From assembly GCF_036983985.1 (NCBI RefSeq), contig NZ_JALAHQ010000006.1, positions 62,001-126,000 on the forward strand: a DNA stretch of 64,000 bases. Direction: 5' to 3'. This document shows positions 46,377-55,306 of this stretch, piece after piece. Source of the DNA: Alishewanella metallidurans (GTDB taxonomy: Bacteria > Pseudomonadota > Gammaproteobacteria > Enterobacterales > Alteromonadaceae). How positions within the stretch are numbered: position 1 is the first letter of the stretch; the number at the start of each line of letters is the position of its first letter. A program made the position numbers and the translations under genes. The notes under the pieces were generated by a model. The model had not been told where the DNA came from. It did not search any database and saw only the letters and a list, made by a program, of their open reading frames with translations.

Positions 46377-46871
46377 CTAGATAATACTTGAGCCAAACAG
46401 TTTGCAAACCGCTTTTACAAACTCGACTTCATCGACGCTCCAGTGCTTTATCGTGTTTGTTTGTTCGCAACAAATGATGCCGGCAATACCACTGCGCTGC
46501 TTTATCGGTACGTCAAGTAATGAGCGAATATTCATTGGTCGTAAAAAATGCTCACATAACTCGGACGTTGCTGGATGATGAAAAGCATCAGCTGCGAGGA
46601 CCACATCGTTACTATCTAACGCGGAAAAATAGTTTGGAAAGCTCCAACGGTCGATCATCAAGGCCTCTTCAGTAATGCCATGTTGTTGATCTAATAGCAT
46701 TTGACAGCTCATTAGATCACTATCGACAAACAGCCATAGGCCGGCACGTTGAATTTGCAGTGTGTCTAAACAACCCTGCAACAAGGCTTGAGTAACAGTT
46801 GCCTTAGTTGAACTGGAGTGGTTGGCTTTTTCTTTTAGTTGTGTCAGCGATTCAGCAAAACGGTTATCCAT
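46377..46871 (-). CDS. Stand-alone GAF-domain protein
   Basis: The protein has 164 residues. The core (RAGLWLFVDSD, IRSLLDVPIKQRSGIAGIICCEQTNTIKHWSVDEVEFVKAV) is a GAF domain of the type fused to cyclic-nucleotide and histidine-kinase proteins. It has no catalytic part. With the receiver protein 90 bases downstream and the cyclase further on, it may form a signalling set; the ligand is unknown. Confidence 0.82.
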   Translation of the reverse strand: MDNRFAESLTQLKEKANHSSSTKATVTQALLQGCLDTLQIQRAGLWLFVDSDLMSCQMLLDQQHGITEEALMIDRWSFPNYFSALDSNDVVLAADAFHHPATSELCEHFLRPMNIRSLLDVPIKQRSGIAGIICCEQTNTIKHWSVDEVEFVKAVCKLFGSSII

Positions 46872-47023
46872 AACGTCTTACACTCTAATACGGTTGCCAG
46901 TGCCTAGTATTAAAATGCCGTTTTTATCTACAGATTGCAAGTAGCTAAAGATACCTAAACATTCATTTAGTAAGACAAAGGAAATCAAGTACAGATTGAA
47001 ATAAGTTGTTACAATTTCTTGAT

Positions 47024-47075
47024 ACCTTAGGGTTTCGTTGTGTAACCTTAAGGTGATATTGTGCTACCTCTAGGT
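47024..47075. promoter_or_regulatory. Three 10-bp operators spaced 21 bp apart
   Basis: ACCTTAGGGT (47024-47033), ACCTTAAGGT (47045-47054, perfect palindrome) and ACCTCTAGGT (47066-47075) begin exactly 21 bases from one another, two helical turns. They lie just ahead of the membrane protein/XRE pair, and the XRE product is the likely ligand. Confidence 0.65.
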
Positions 47076-47096
47076 ATCAATGCAAGGACGAAAAAG

Positions 47097-47579
47097 ATGA
47101 ATCAATGGCAACCAGAGCAACAAATAACGGCATTAAAATACGGGGCTTACTTCTCATTACTTGGCTGTGGTATGTTTGCTGCTATTTTAGCGAAAAATAT
47201 ATTTAGAAGCCTGCAGTGGCAAGGCGAAAACGTTATGGCCGCAATAAGTGTGCTATGTGCCTTGAGCTGTATTTTTATTGCTATTCGTTGGGCGAAAAAA
47301 TGCAAAGGTGGTGGCGGTTGGCGCGCTCTCTTTGGCTCGTACACCGAAGAGTTTGCCAGTGAGATAAACCGTAAGGCAAATAGCAATAGCTTCGTCAGCT
47401 TGGTGCTCATGTTATTCCCAGCTCATATATTGGGTGATCCACCGGTAGTGAAGCATCTAGGTGGTAGCGCTGAAATTTGGTTAAACTTGAGTAATTTTGC
47501 GTTGTTTATGCTAGTTATTGCCGGCTTTGTATGGGGTTTAACCATTTTGTTTAATCTGTGTGAAGAGGCCGAAGCTTAA
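47097..47579 (+). CDS. Small four-helix membrane protein paired with an XRE regulator
   Basis: The protein has 160 residues from the ATG at 47097, which has AAGGA eight bases upstream; a GTG at 47061 would start inside an operator. Four hydrophobic segments (about 13-35, 43-62, 96-112, 128-150) are joined by a Lys/Gly-rich loop. I do not recognise a named family. The stop overlaps the XRE start (TAATG). Membrane protein/small XRE pairs like this occur widely, and the membrane partner is thought to sense or to be the controlled target. Confidence 0.75.
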   Translation: MNQWQPEQQITALKYGAYFSLLGCGMFAAILAKNIFRSLQWQGENVMAAISVLCALSCIFIAIRWAKKCKGGGGWRALFGSYTEEFASEINRKANSNSFVSLVLMLFPAHILGDPPVVKHLGGSAEIWLNLSNFALFMLVIAGFVWGLTILFNLCEEAEA

Positions 47580-47794
47580 TGGGCGAGCTAACAAACGTTA
47601 TTGCTGTGCTGCGAGCCGAGCGTCAGCTGTCGCAGCAAGAGTTAGCTGATGCTATAGGTGTATCACGTAAAACTATTAGTACCGTTGAAACAGGGCGCTT
47701 TAATCCGTCAGTAATTATTGCGCTAAAACTGGCGCAATACTTTAACGTATCGGTAGAACAAATTTTTATGCTAAACAAGGATGTAAGTTTTTGA
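47579..47794 (+). CDS. Small XRE-family transcriptional regulator
   Basis: The protein has 71 residues, almost all of it a helix-turn-helix: LRAERQLSQQELADAIGVSRKTISTVETGRFNPSVIIALKLAQYF, ending in the VEQIFML segment of the YgzD/YozG-like group. It is coupled to the upstream membrane protein and overlaps the next gene. It probably binds the triple operator ahead of the operon and represses its own synthesis. Confidence 0.9.
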   Translation: MGELTNVIAVLRAERQLSQQELADAIGVSRKTISTVETGRFNPSVIIALKLAQYFNVSVEQIFMLNKDVSF

Positions 47795-48087
47795 AAAAAA
47801 TATTAATTATTGCGCTAATCGCCTTCGGTGGCTGGCAATACTATCAAAAACAAAATACCGTACAGCCTGTGCTTGAGCCAATAGTGCAAGTTGTGCCGGA
47901 TTACAGGGTACCTTTGCAAAAAGCCCGTGAAGCAGCAGCTAAAATTCAGTTTCAGTGTGATGGTCGTCAGCATTGTCGCCAGATGACATCGCGTGCTGAA
48001 GCAGAGTTTTTTCTACGTAATTGCCCCAACACAAAAATGGATGGTGATAACGATGGTGTGCCTTGTGAGAATGACTCTAGATGGTAA
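47791..48087 (+). CDS. Excalibur-domain protein with membrane anchor
   Basis: The protein has 98 residues from TTG at 47791, preceded by AAGGATG and overlapping the XRE stop by four bases. An N-terminal hydrophobic segment (ILIIALIAFGGW) leads to a C-terminal Excalibur motif: NCPNTKMDGDNDGVPCENDSRW, with DGDNDGVPCE as the calcium-binding loop. Two further cysteines (FQCDGRQHCRQM) may form a disulfide. It is expected in the periplasm; the role is unknown. Only the TTG start is available upstream of the anchor. Confidence 0.8.
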   Translation: MKKILIIALIAFGGWQYYQKQNTVQPVLEPIVQVVPDYRVPLQKAREAAAKIQFQCDGRQHCRQMTSRAEAEFFLRNCPNTKMDGDNDGVPCENDSRW

Positions 48088-48106
48088 AAACTGCGAATAA
48101 CAGCGC

Positions 48107-48355
48107 TTAGCCGCTAACCTTTTTAACGACATATCGATACGGTAACTCCGCGGTGTCGCTAGCGAGTAACTGGTGATCCATAAAACGACAAAATGCGGGT
48201 ATATCACGAGTAGTGGCGGGGTCATCGGCGATGATTAGTAAGGTTTCACCAACCTGCATTTGGCGAATTTGTAGGCGTATCATCATTACCGGTTCTGGGC
48301 AGCGCATACCTAAGGCATCTAAAGTTTTATCTGCGTTGCTAAAAAACTGCTGCAT
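48107..48355 (-). CDS. tusA: TusA-family sulfurtransferase
   Basis: The protein has 82 residues with the family signature LDALGMRCPEPVMMIRLQIRQM, whose Cys carries persulfide sulfur, and ADDPATTRDIPAFCRFMDHQLL. It delivers sulfur for tRNA 2-thiouridine. Length and motif fit E. coli TusA. Confidence 0.94.
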   Translation of the reverse strand: MQQFFSNADKTLDALGMRCPEPVMMIRLQIRQMQVGETLLIIADDPATTRDIPAFCRFMDHQLLASDTAELPYRYVVKKVSG

Positions 48356-48417
48356 TATTACTCCGATAATTAAATTTTAAAACCTAACCGGTTCCAACCA
48401 AACAATTAAGAAAAAAT

Positions 48418-48439
48418 AAAGGCCGTAAAAACGGCCTTT
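48418..48439 (-). terminator. Terminator of the fadBA operon
   Basis: AAAGGCCGT (48418-48426) pairs with ACGGCCTTT (48431-48439) around AAAA. On the minus strand it is followed by a T-rich tract, 32 bases after the fadA stop. Confidence 0.8.
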
Positions 48440-48470
48440 ATTCTATGCGATTGTGAGTAAGGCTGCCAGT

Positions 48471-49634
48471 TTATGGCCGCTCAAACACGGTAGCGATACC
48501 TTGGCCTAAGCCAATACACATAGTGGCTAAACCAAACTTACCGCCTTTGTCTTCCATTACGTTAATTAGCGTAGTGGCAATGCGTGAACCAGAACACCCT
48601 AGCGGATGACCAAGTGCTATAGCGCCACCGTTTAAGTTTACTTTTTGCTCTGCTACTTCTAACAGACCTAAGTCTTTCATTACTGGTAATGCTTGTGCAG
48701 CAAAGGCTTCGTTTAGCTCGGCATAATCAATATCTTTAATGGTCAAACCGGCCATTTTTAAGGCTTTTTTCGTTGCGGGTACCGGGCCGTAGCCCATAAT
48801 TGAAGGGTCACAACCGGCTACGCCCATACCACGCACGTAAGCGCGAATAGGTAAACCTAAGGCTTTGGCTTTTTCTTCGCTCATTACTAACATGCCAGAG
48901 GCACCATCAGACAGCGCTGATGATGTACCAGCAGTTACCGTACCGTTTACTGGGTCAAACACTGGGCGTAGTTTGCTTAACGTTTCTACCGTAGTTTCTG
49001 GGCGAATAACTTCATCGTAATCCATCAGCTTTAGTACGCCATCGGCGTCGTGGCCTTCGGTAGGAATAATTTCATTTTTAAAGCGGCCTTCAACACTAGC
49101 CTCTTGTGCTAAGCGATGCGAGCGTGCGCCAAATTCATCTTGCTGCTGACGAGTAATACCATGCATTTTGCCGAGTAGTTCGGCGGTTAAACCCATCATG
49201 CCGGCAGCTTTAGCAACAGACACGGATAACGCCGGATCAAAATCAACACCGTGATTCATGGGTACATGGCCCATATGCTCTACGCCGCCAATTAGGTATA
49301 CATCGCCCATGCCAGTTTGAATAGCGCGTACTGCGTCGTGCAGAGCTTGCATAGAAGAGCCGCACAAGCGGTTTATCGTTACGGCAGGCACTGAGTGTGG
49401 AATACCAGCCAGTAGCGCAGCATTACGAGCAATATTAAAACCTTGCTCTAGGGTTTGTTGCACACAACCCCAAATAACATCGTCAATATCGGCCGGGTCT
49501 AGTGCTGGGTTACGTGCCACTAATGACGCCATAATATGTGCCGAAAGTTGCTCAGCACGCACATTACGATACATGCCATTTTTAGAGCGCCCCATAGGGG
49601 TGCGGATACAATCTACTATAACTGCGTTTTTCAT
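48471..49634 (-). CDS. fadA: 3-ketoacyl-CoA thiolase (fatty acid oxidation complex beta subunit)
   Basis: The protein has 387 residues. The nucleophile is Cys91 in NRLCGSSMQALHDAV, and GHPLGCSGSRI and CIGLGQGIA close the active site. It lies 16 bases after fadB. Together they form the beta-oxidation trifunctional complex. Confidence 0.98.
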   Translation of the reverse strand: MKNAVIVDCIRTPMGRSKNGMYRNVRAEQLSAHIMASLVARNPALDPADIDDVIWGCVQQTLEQGFNIARNAALLAGIPHSVPAVTINRLCGSSMQALHDAVRAIQTGMGDVYLIGGVEHMGHVPMNHGVDFDPALSVSVAKAAGMMGLTAELLGKMHGITRQQQDEFGARSHRLAQEASVEGRFKNEIIPTEGHDADGVLKLMDYDEVIRPETTVETLSKLRPVFDPVNGTVTAGTSSALSDGASGMLVMSEEKAKALGLPIRAYVRGMGVAGCDPSIMGYGPVPATKKALKMAGLTIKDIDYAELNEAFAAQALPVMKDLGLLEVAEQKVNLNGGAIALGHPLGCSGSRIATTLINVMEDKGGKFGLATMCIGLGQGIATVFERP

Positions 49635-49650
49635 TATTCTGCTCCTGCGC

Positions 49651-51804
49651 TTAAACCGGGAAGAAACGCTGGCCAGCGGCGGCCATGGCGCGGGTTTTGT
49701 CGGTTACCTGATAAATTTCGCCTAAGTGACTATAGGTATCGGCCAGTGCGACAAAGTTTGCTAAACCCATAGTGTCGGCGTAGCGCAGCGGGCCTCCACG
49801 AAACGGCGGAAAGCCTAAGCCGTAAACTAAGCCCATATCCGCTTCAGCAGCAGTGGCAATAATACCTTCTTCTAAGCAGCGAATAGTTTCGTTAATCATT
49901 GGCACCATTACGCGGGCAATAATTTCATCTGAGGTAAACTCTTGTTTTGCGCTACTAAGGTTGGCTAGTAAGCTAGTTGCCGCTTCGTCGATATCTTTCT
50001 TCGGCTTACCTTTGGCATCTTTGCTATACGCATAAAAGCCGAGGCCATTTTTCTGGCCATAACGGTCAGCTTTAAACATGGCGGCTACTGGATCATTGTC
50101 AAGTTTAGCCATGCGGGTTGGGAAGCCCTCGGCCATTACGTCTGTACAATGGTAGGCGGTGTCTAAGCCGACTACGTCTAGCAAATAAGCTGGGCCCATT
50201 GGCCAACCAAACTGCTTTTCCATTACTTTATCAACTTGGGCAAAGTCGGCGCCATCTAACACTAACTTGCTAAAGCCAGCAAAGTAGGGGAATAACACGC
50301 GGTTGACAAAGAAACCCGGGCAGTCGTTAACCACAATAGGCGATTTACCCATTTTAGCCGCATAGGCGACTACAGCAGCAACCGTTTCTTCGCTGGTGTC
50401 TTTACCACGAATAACTTCGACTAATGGCATGCGATGTACAGGATTAAAAAAGTGCATGCCACAGAAGTTTTCTGGCCGGCTTAAATTAGCTGCTAGCAAA
50501 TCTATAGAAATAGTTGAGGTGTTAGAGGTTAAAATTGCATCGTCGGCAATAATGCCTTCTACTTCTTTTAATACCGCGCCCTTAACTTTCGGGTTTTCTA
50601 CTACCGCTTCAACCACAATATCTACCGTTTTTAACGGTTCATTGCTTAGGGTTGGTGTAATAGATGAAATAACTTTAGCCATACCTACAGCGTCAAGTTT
50701 GTTGCGCTCAACCTGCTTGGCTAGTAGTTTCGTAGCTTCGCCCATACCTAATGCTAAGGCTTTATCAGCAATATCTTTCATTACTACTGGCACGCCTTTT
50801 AAGGCCGATTGGTAAGCGATGCCGCCGCCCATAATGCCAGCGCCAATTACGGCAGCTTTATTAATAGCTTTAGTTGCAGTTTTTGCAGCTTTTTTTGCTT
50901 TGCCTTTAATCAGTTGATCATTTAAAAACAAACCAATTTGCGCGGTAGCAGCATCGGTTTTTGCCAGTTTAGCAAAGCTAGCGTTTTCTAACGCCATAGC
51001 GCCGGCGCGATCTAGCCTTGCTGCTGCTTCTATCGTAGTTACTGCCATCATTGGCGCCGGATAATGTTTACCTGCATTGGCAAACACTATACCTTTAGCG
51101 GTAGAGAAGCTCATAATCGCTTCAGTTTTATTTAGTTTTAACGGCTGTAGTTTAAAGGCGCGCTTTTTGCGCCAATCTAGCTTGCCTGCAATTGCGTCTT
51201 CCAACATGCTAAGTGCAGCGGCTTCTAGTTTTTCTGGTGCAACTACGGCGTCAATTAAACCAAATTTTTGTGCTTGCTCCGCGCTGTGGTCTTTACCTGT
51301 GGTGATCCACTCCATTGCGTTATCGGCGCCAATAATGCGCGGCAAGCGCACAGTGCCACCGAAGCCCGGCATTAAGCCTAATTTAACTTCGGGTAAACCA
51401 ATACGGGTGGTCGTATCTGCCACGCGATAATCAGATGTAAGTGACCACTCACACCCGCCACCAAGCGCGAAACCCTTAATAGCAACTACTGTTGGCACCG
51501 GCAAGTCTTCAGCTAGATCGAATACATCAGAGGCTTCTTTAATCCACGGCACTAACTCTGCTTCTGGGCGTAAAAATGTGCTTAAAAACTCGGTAATATC
51601 AGCGCCAACAATAAAATTGTCTTTTTCACTACAAAAAATAACGCCTTGTAATGCTTTGTCGACGTGCAGTTGCGCCAAAGCTGTCTTACAATCAGATAGA
51701 GTTTGCTGGTCAAATTTATTAACTGAACCTTTTGCGTTAAAAGCAAAACGGGCAATACCAGGTTTCAGGTAAGCAACACTGATGTTGTCACTCTGGTAAA
51801 TCAT
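49651..51804 (-). CDS. fadB: Fatty acid oxidation complex alpha subunit
   Basis: The protein has 717 residues: an N-terminal enoyl-CoA hydratase/isomerase half (KGFALGGGCEWSLTSDYRVA, LPEVKLGLMPGFGGTVRLPRIIG) and a C-terminal hydroxyacyl-CoA dehydrogenase half (GAGIMGGGIAYQSA, HFFNPVHRMPLVEVI, CPGFFVNRV). It catalyses hydration and oxidation of acyl-CoA. A FadR-like operator lies about 40 bases upstream. Confidence 0.98.
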   Translation of the reverse strand: MIYQSDNISVAYLKPGIARFAFNAKGSVNKFDQQTLSDCKTALAQLHVDKALQGVIFCSEKDNFIVGADITEFLSTFLRPEAELVPWIKEASDVFDLAEDLPVPTVVAIKGFALGGGCEWSLTSDYRVADTTTRIGLPEVKLGLMPGFGGTVRLPRIIGADNAMEWITTGKDHSAEQAQKFGLIDAVVAPEKLEAAALSMLEDAIAGKLDWRKKRAFKLQPLKLNKTEAIMSFSTAKGIVFANAGKHYPAPMMAVTTIEAAARLDRAGAMALENASFAKLAKTDAATAQIGLFLNDQLIKGKAKKAAKTATKAINKAAVIGAGIMGGGIAYQSALKGVPVVMKDIADKALALGMGEATKLLAKQVERNKLDAVGMAKVISSITPTLSNEPLKTVDIVVEAVVENPKVKGAVLKEVEGIIADDAILTSNTSTISIDLLAANLSRPENFCGMHFFNPVHRMPLVEVIRGKDTSEETVAAVVAYAAKMGKSPIVVNDCPGFFVNRVLFPYFAGFSKLVLDGADFAQVDKVMEKQFGWPMGPAYLLDVVGLDTAYHCTDVMAEGFPTRMAKLDNDPVAAMFKADRYGQKNGLGFYAYSKDAKGKPKKDIDEAATSLLANLSSAKQEFTSDEIIARVMVPMINETIRCLEEGIIATAAEADMGLVYGLGFPPFRGGPLRYADTMGLANFVALADTYSHLGEIYQVTDKTRAMAAAGQRFFPV

Positions 51805-51842
51805 AACGGTGCTCCTTGGTCGCGTAAGTTAGGGTTGGTCGC

Positions 51843-51859
51843 AACTGGTACGATGAGAT
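51843..51859 (-). promoter_or_regulatory. FadR-like operator upstream of fadB
   Basis: AACTGGTACGATGAGAT agrees at 14 of 17 positions with the E. coli fadBA operator as I remember it (ATCTGGTACGACCAGAT). It lies in the 5' region of the leftward fadBA operon. Confidence 0.55.
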
Positions 51860-51996
51860 TATCTGAATCAGTGTGTCGCGGTTTGGTAAAAAATTCAACC
51901 GTTATTTAAACACTTGTTTGAATATGACCGCAACGGCCAGCGATAACTATAGGTGTATTTCTTTCGGATTAGAATTTTTGTTGGGGGTTTATCGTC

Positions 51997-53910
51997 GTGA
52001 AACGTATCGTTTTTATGCTGACTAGCCTGCTTTTGACGCCACTATCTATGGCGTCAGTGTCTTCAGAGGCAGCGTTACGTAATGAGTTTTTACAAGCCGA
52101 GCGCCAAATTGGCAGCTTAACTTATGAGCAGGCACAAAAGGTATTAAATAAATTTGCCAACTATCCGCTGCTTCCTTATTTGGAGCAGCGCCGTTTACAA
52201 CAGTTTTTAACCGCCGATGAGCGAATAGGCGAGTTTTTACAGAAAAATAAAGCTACGCCGGTCGATTGGCCACTGCGTAAACCCTGGTTGCTTGATTTAG
52301 CTAAACGGCAAAAAGGCGCAATGTTTTTGTCGCACTATGCCGGTTCAAAAGACGCTGAATTAGAATGTTTGGCGCTACGTTTTAAGTTGTCAGCAAAAGA
52401 TGCTGATCATGCCGTGTTGTGGCCACAGATTGCTAAGTTATGGGTTGTGGGTAAATCTCAACCTAGCGCGTGTGACCCCTTATTTTCTGCATGGCGCAAA
52501 GCTGGGCAGCAAAAAAACGAGCTGGTATGGCAGCGCATAAGTTTAGCAGCTGAAGGTGGTGATGCGGGTTTAATACCTTATTTAAAAACCCAACTGCCAG
52601 CTGAGCAGCAATATCTTGCGGATATGTATCAACAAACTCGGCGTAACCCCGCAGTGATTGCGAATAATAAATTTTTCCCGTTAAAAACCATACAAGAGCG
52701 TGATATTGCAGCTTATGGTATGAAGCGGCTTATTTGGCGCCACCCAGACCAAGCATTAAAGGTGTGGCAGAAATTTGTTAATGACCCTTATTTTAGTGCC
52801 GGGCAGCGTTTAGATGTGCAGCGGCAGTTTGCCATTGCACTAGCTAGCAAAGGGGATGACCGTGCCGCAACGTGGTTTAAAGAGCTGCCAGCTGAATTAA
52901 TTGATAATACCTTGGCACATTGGCAAGTCAGCCATGCCTTGTCGCAGTTAGATTGGCCAGAGGTACAGAAGATAATAGAGGCCTTACCCAAAGAGGTTGC
53001 TAAAGATACCAGTTGGCAATATTGGCTGGCGCGCTCGTATGAGCAGCAAGGCCAAGTAGATAAAGCCAAACCGCTGTTTGAAGCGCTAGCATTACAGCGA
53101 CACTTTTATGGTTTTATGGCGGCAGCTAAAATGGGCTTACCACCTAGCTTAGCGCACACACCTGTGGTGGTGTCAGAACAAGAGTTGGCAGGTTTACAAC
53201 AGCACTCTGCGGTAAAGCGAGCGCAAGAATGGTTGGCTTTAGGCCGGCTAACTGAAGCAAGGCGAGAGTGGAACTACTTACAGTCTAGTTCAGATGAGCA
53301 GCAAAAGCTGGTATCTGCCAAGTTAGCGCATCAGCTACAATGGTATGAAAGAGCAATATTTTCTCTGGCCGACGTGGGTTATTGGGATGATGTAGAGTTG
53401 CGGTTTCCGTTAGCGTTTCAAACTGAAATTAATCAATCAGCAGCCAAGGCAGAAATAGATTCGGGTTGGGCAATGGCAATAGCGCGTCGTGAAAGCTCTT
53501 TTATGGCTGATGCTGCATCACCTGTAGGCGCTAGAGGCTTAATGCAGCTGATGCCAGCTACTGCGCGAGAAATAGCAAAAAAACCGGTGCAGCTAGCGCA
53601 GCTAAATAACCCAGCAACTAATATTGATTACGGCACCGACTATCTAAATTACCTAATGAAACGTAACGATGGCAATTTGCTGATGGCAACAGCAGCCTAC
53701 AACGCAGGCTATAGTCGAGTAAAGCAGTGGGTGCCCAAAGATTATGCGGTACCGGCCGATGTCTGGGTTGAAACCATTCCGTATCGTGAAACCCGAGATT
53801 ACGTTAAAGCGGTGATGGCGTATTATCAAATATATAATATCAGGCTAAATTCGCCTATTGATGTATTCAAACCGCTAACCACAATGCAAATTGGGCTGGT
53901 AGTGGAATAA
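51997..53910 (+). CDS. slt: Soluble lytic murein transglycosylase (Slt family)
   Basis: The protein has 637 residues from a GTG. After a signal peptide (LLLTPLSMASV) comes a long superhelical domain of helical repeats (about 25-470), then the lysozyme-like catalytic domain: the catalytic Glu499 in RRESSFMADAASPVGARGLMQLMPATAREIA, and TAAYNAGYSRVKQW. It cleaves peptidoglycan strands in the periplasm with anhydro-muropeptide release. It is transcribed away from fadB. Confidence 0.93.
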   Translation: MKRIVFMLTSLLLTPLSMASVSSEAALRNEFLQAERQIGSLTYEQAQKVLNKFANYPLLPYLEQRRLQQFLTADERIGEFLQKNKATPVDWPLRKPWLLDLAKRQKGAMFLSHYAGSKDAELECLALRFKLSAKDADHAVLWPQIAKLWVVGKSQPSACDPLFSAWRKAGQQKNELVWQRISLAAEGGDAGLIPYLKTQLPAEQQYLADMYQQTRRNPAVIANNKFFPLKTIQERDIAAYGMKRLIWRHPDQALKVWQKFVNDPYFSAGQRLDVQRQFAIALASKGDDRAATWFKELPAELIDNTLAHWQVSHALSQLDWPEVQKIIEALPKEVAKDTSWQYWLARSYEQQGQVDKAKPLFEALALQRHFYGFMAAAKMGLPPSLAHTPVVVSEQELAGLQQHSAVKRAQEWLALGRLTEARREWNYLQSSSDEQQKLVSAKLAHQLQWYERAIFSLADVGYWDDVELRFPLAFQTEINQSAAKAEIDSGWAMAIARRESSFMADAASPVGARGLMQLMPATAREIAKKPVQLAQLNNPATNIDYGTDYLNYLMKRNDGNLLMATAAYNAGYSRVKQWVPKDYAVPADVWVETIPYRETRDYVKAVMAYYQIYNIRLNSPIDVFKPLTTMQIGLVVE

Positions 53911-53955
53911 TGTTATGATATCCTGCATGTTTTTCAGTCAACAGGTCAGACACTT

Positions 53956-55281
53956 ATGACAGCTTCTTATCAAAGCCTGTATCAGGCTCATATTGCCGAA
54001 TTGCAAACGCGAACGCGTAGCCTGTTACAACGAGAAAACCTAGATGCGCTAGTGATCCACTCTGGGCAAGCACAGCGCAAGTTCCTTGATGATATGGATT
54101 ACCCGTTTAAAGCTAATCCGCTATTTAAAGCTTGGCTGCCGGTAATAGATAATCCGCATTGTTGGTTAATTGTTGATGGCGTAAACAAGCCTAAACTTAT
54201 ATTTTATCGACCCAAAGACTTTTGGCATAAAGTACCTGACGAACCTAACGATTTTTGGGCTGAACATTTTGATATTCAGTTATTAGATAAAGCCAACAAG
54301 GTTGAAACTTTACTGCCTTACGATAAAGCTGGAATGGCTTATTTGGGCGAGTATTTAGAAGTTGCTCGAGCGCTAGGTTTTAACGAAATTAATCCAGAGC
54401 CGGTATTAAGTTATATTCATTTTTATCGAGCTTATAAAACGCCTTACGAACAGGCGTGCTTGCGTATAGCTAATAAAATGGCGGTTGCTGGGCATAACGC
54501 GGCTAAAGCAGCATTTTATGCTGGCGGCAGTGAGTTTGATATTCAGTTAGCTTACTTGGCCGCCGCGCGTCAAACAGAAAACGAAATGCCTTATGGCAAT
54601 ATTGTTGCTCTTAACCAAAATTGCGCGATTTTGCATTACACCGCGTTAGAACGCAAAGTGCCTAAGCAACGGCATTCATTTTTGATTGATGCCGGTGCCG
54701 AGTTTCATGGTTATGCGGCAGATATTACCCGTACTTACAGTTTTAACCCACAAGATGAATTTGGCAGTTTAATTAGCGCAGTGAATGACGCTGAGTTACA
54801 ACTGGTTGATGGTTTAAAACCAGGGTTAAAATATGGTGAGCTACATGTGCAGTGCCATCAAAAAATCGCCACTATACTGCAGCAGTTTGATTTCGTTAAA
54901 CTATCAGCCGACGCCATAATAGAACGCCAAATTAGCCGGGCGTTTTTCCCTCACGGGCTTGGTCATCACTTAGGCTTGCAGGTACATGATGTTGGCGGCT
55001 TTATGGCTGACGAGCGCGGCACACACGTTGCGCCGCCAGAAGGCCATCCATATCTGCGATGCACACGCAGCATTGAAGCTAATATGGTGTTTACCATTGA
55101 GCCTGGTCTCTATTTTATCGACAGCCTATTAGCTGACTTAGCAGCAACAGAATTTAGCCAATATATTAACTGGCATAAAGTTGACGCATTTCGGCAGTTT
55201 GGTGGTATTCGTATTGAAGATAATATTATTGTGCACCAAGACCGAAACGAAAATATGACCCGTGATTTACAGCTGGCTTAA
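53956..55281 (+). CDS. pepQ: Xaa-Pro dipeptidase
   Basis: The protein has 441 residues with the M24 pita-bread fold. Metal ligands are seen in DAGAEFHGYAADITRTY (two Asp), HGLGHHLGLQVHD (His), TIEPGLYF (Glu) and IRIEDNIIV (Glu). Length and the PHGLGH segment fit PepQ prolidase, which also has organophosphate-hydrolase relatives in this group. fadBA, pepQ and trkH are also near each other in E. coli. Confidence 0.94.
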   Translation: MTASYQSLYQAHIAELQTRTRSLLQRENLDALVIHSGQAQRKFLDDMDYPFKANPLFKAWLPVIDNPHCWLIVDGVNKPKLIFYRPKDFWHKVPDEPNDFWAEHFDIQLLDKANKVETLLPYDKAGMAYLGEYLEVARALGFNEINPEPVLSYIHFYRAYKTPYEQACLRIANKMAVAGHNAAKAAFYAGGSEFDIQLAYLAAARQTENEMPYGNIVALNQNCAILHYTALERKVPKQRHSFLIDAGAEFHGYAADITRTYSFNPQDEFGSLISAVNDAELQLVDGLKPGLKYGELHVQCHQKIATILQQFDFVKLSADAIIERQISRAFFPHGLGHHLGLQVHDVGGFMADERGTHVAPPEGHPYLRCTRSIEANMVFTIEPGLYFIDSLLADLAATEFSQYINWHKVDAFRQFGGIRIEDNIIVHQDRNENMTRDLQLA

Positions 55282-55306
55282 CAGGCCGTAAGGACAGCAT
55301 TAAGGT

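Noticed and set aside
47061..47096. GTG start for the membrane protein at 47061
   Set aside because: It overlaps the third operator; the ATG at 47097 has AAGGA at good distance.
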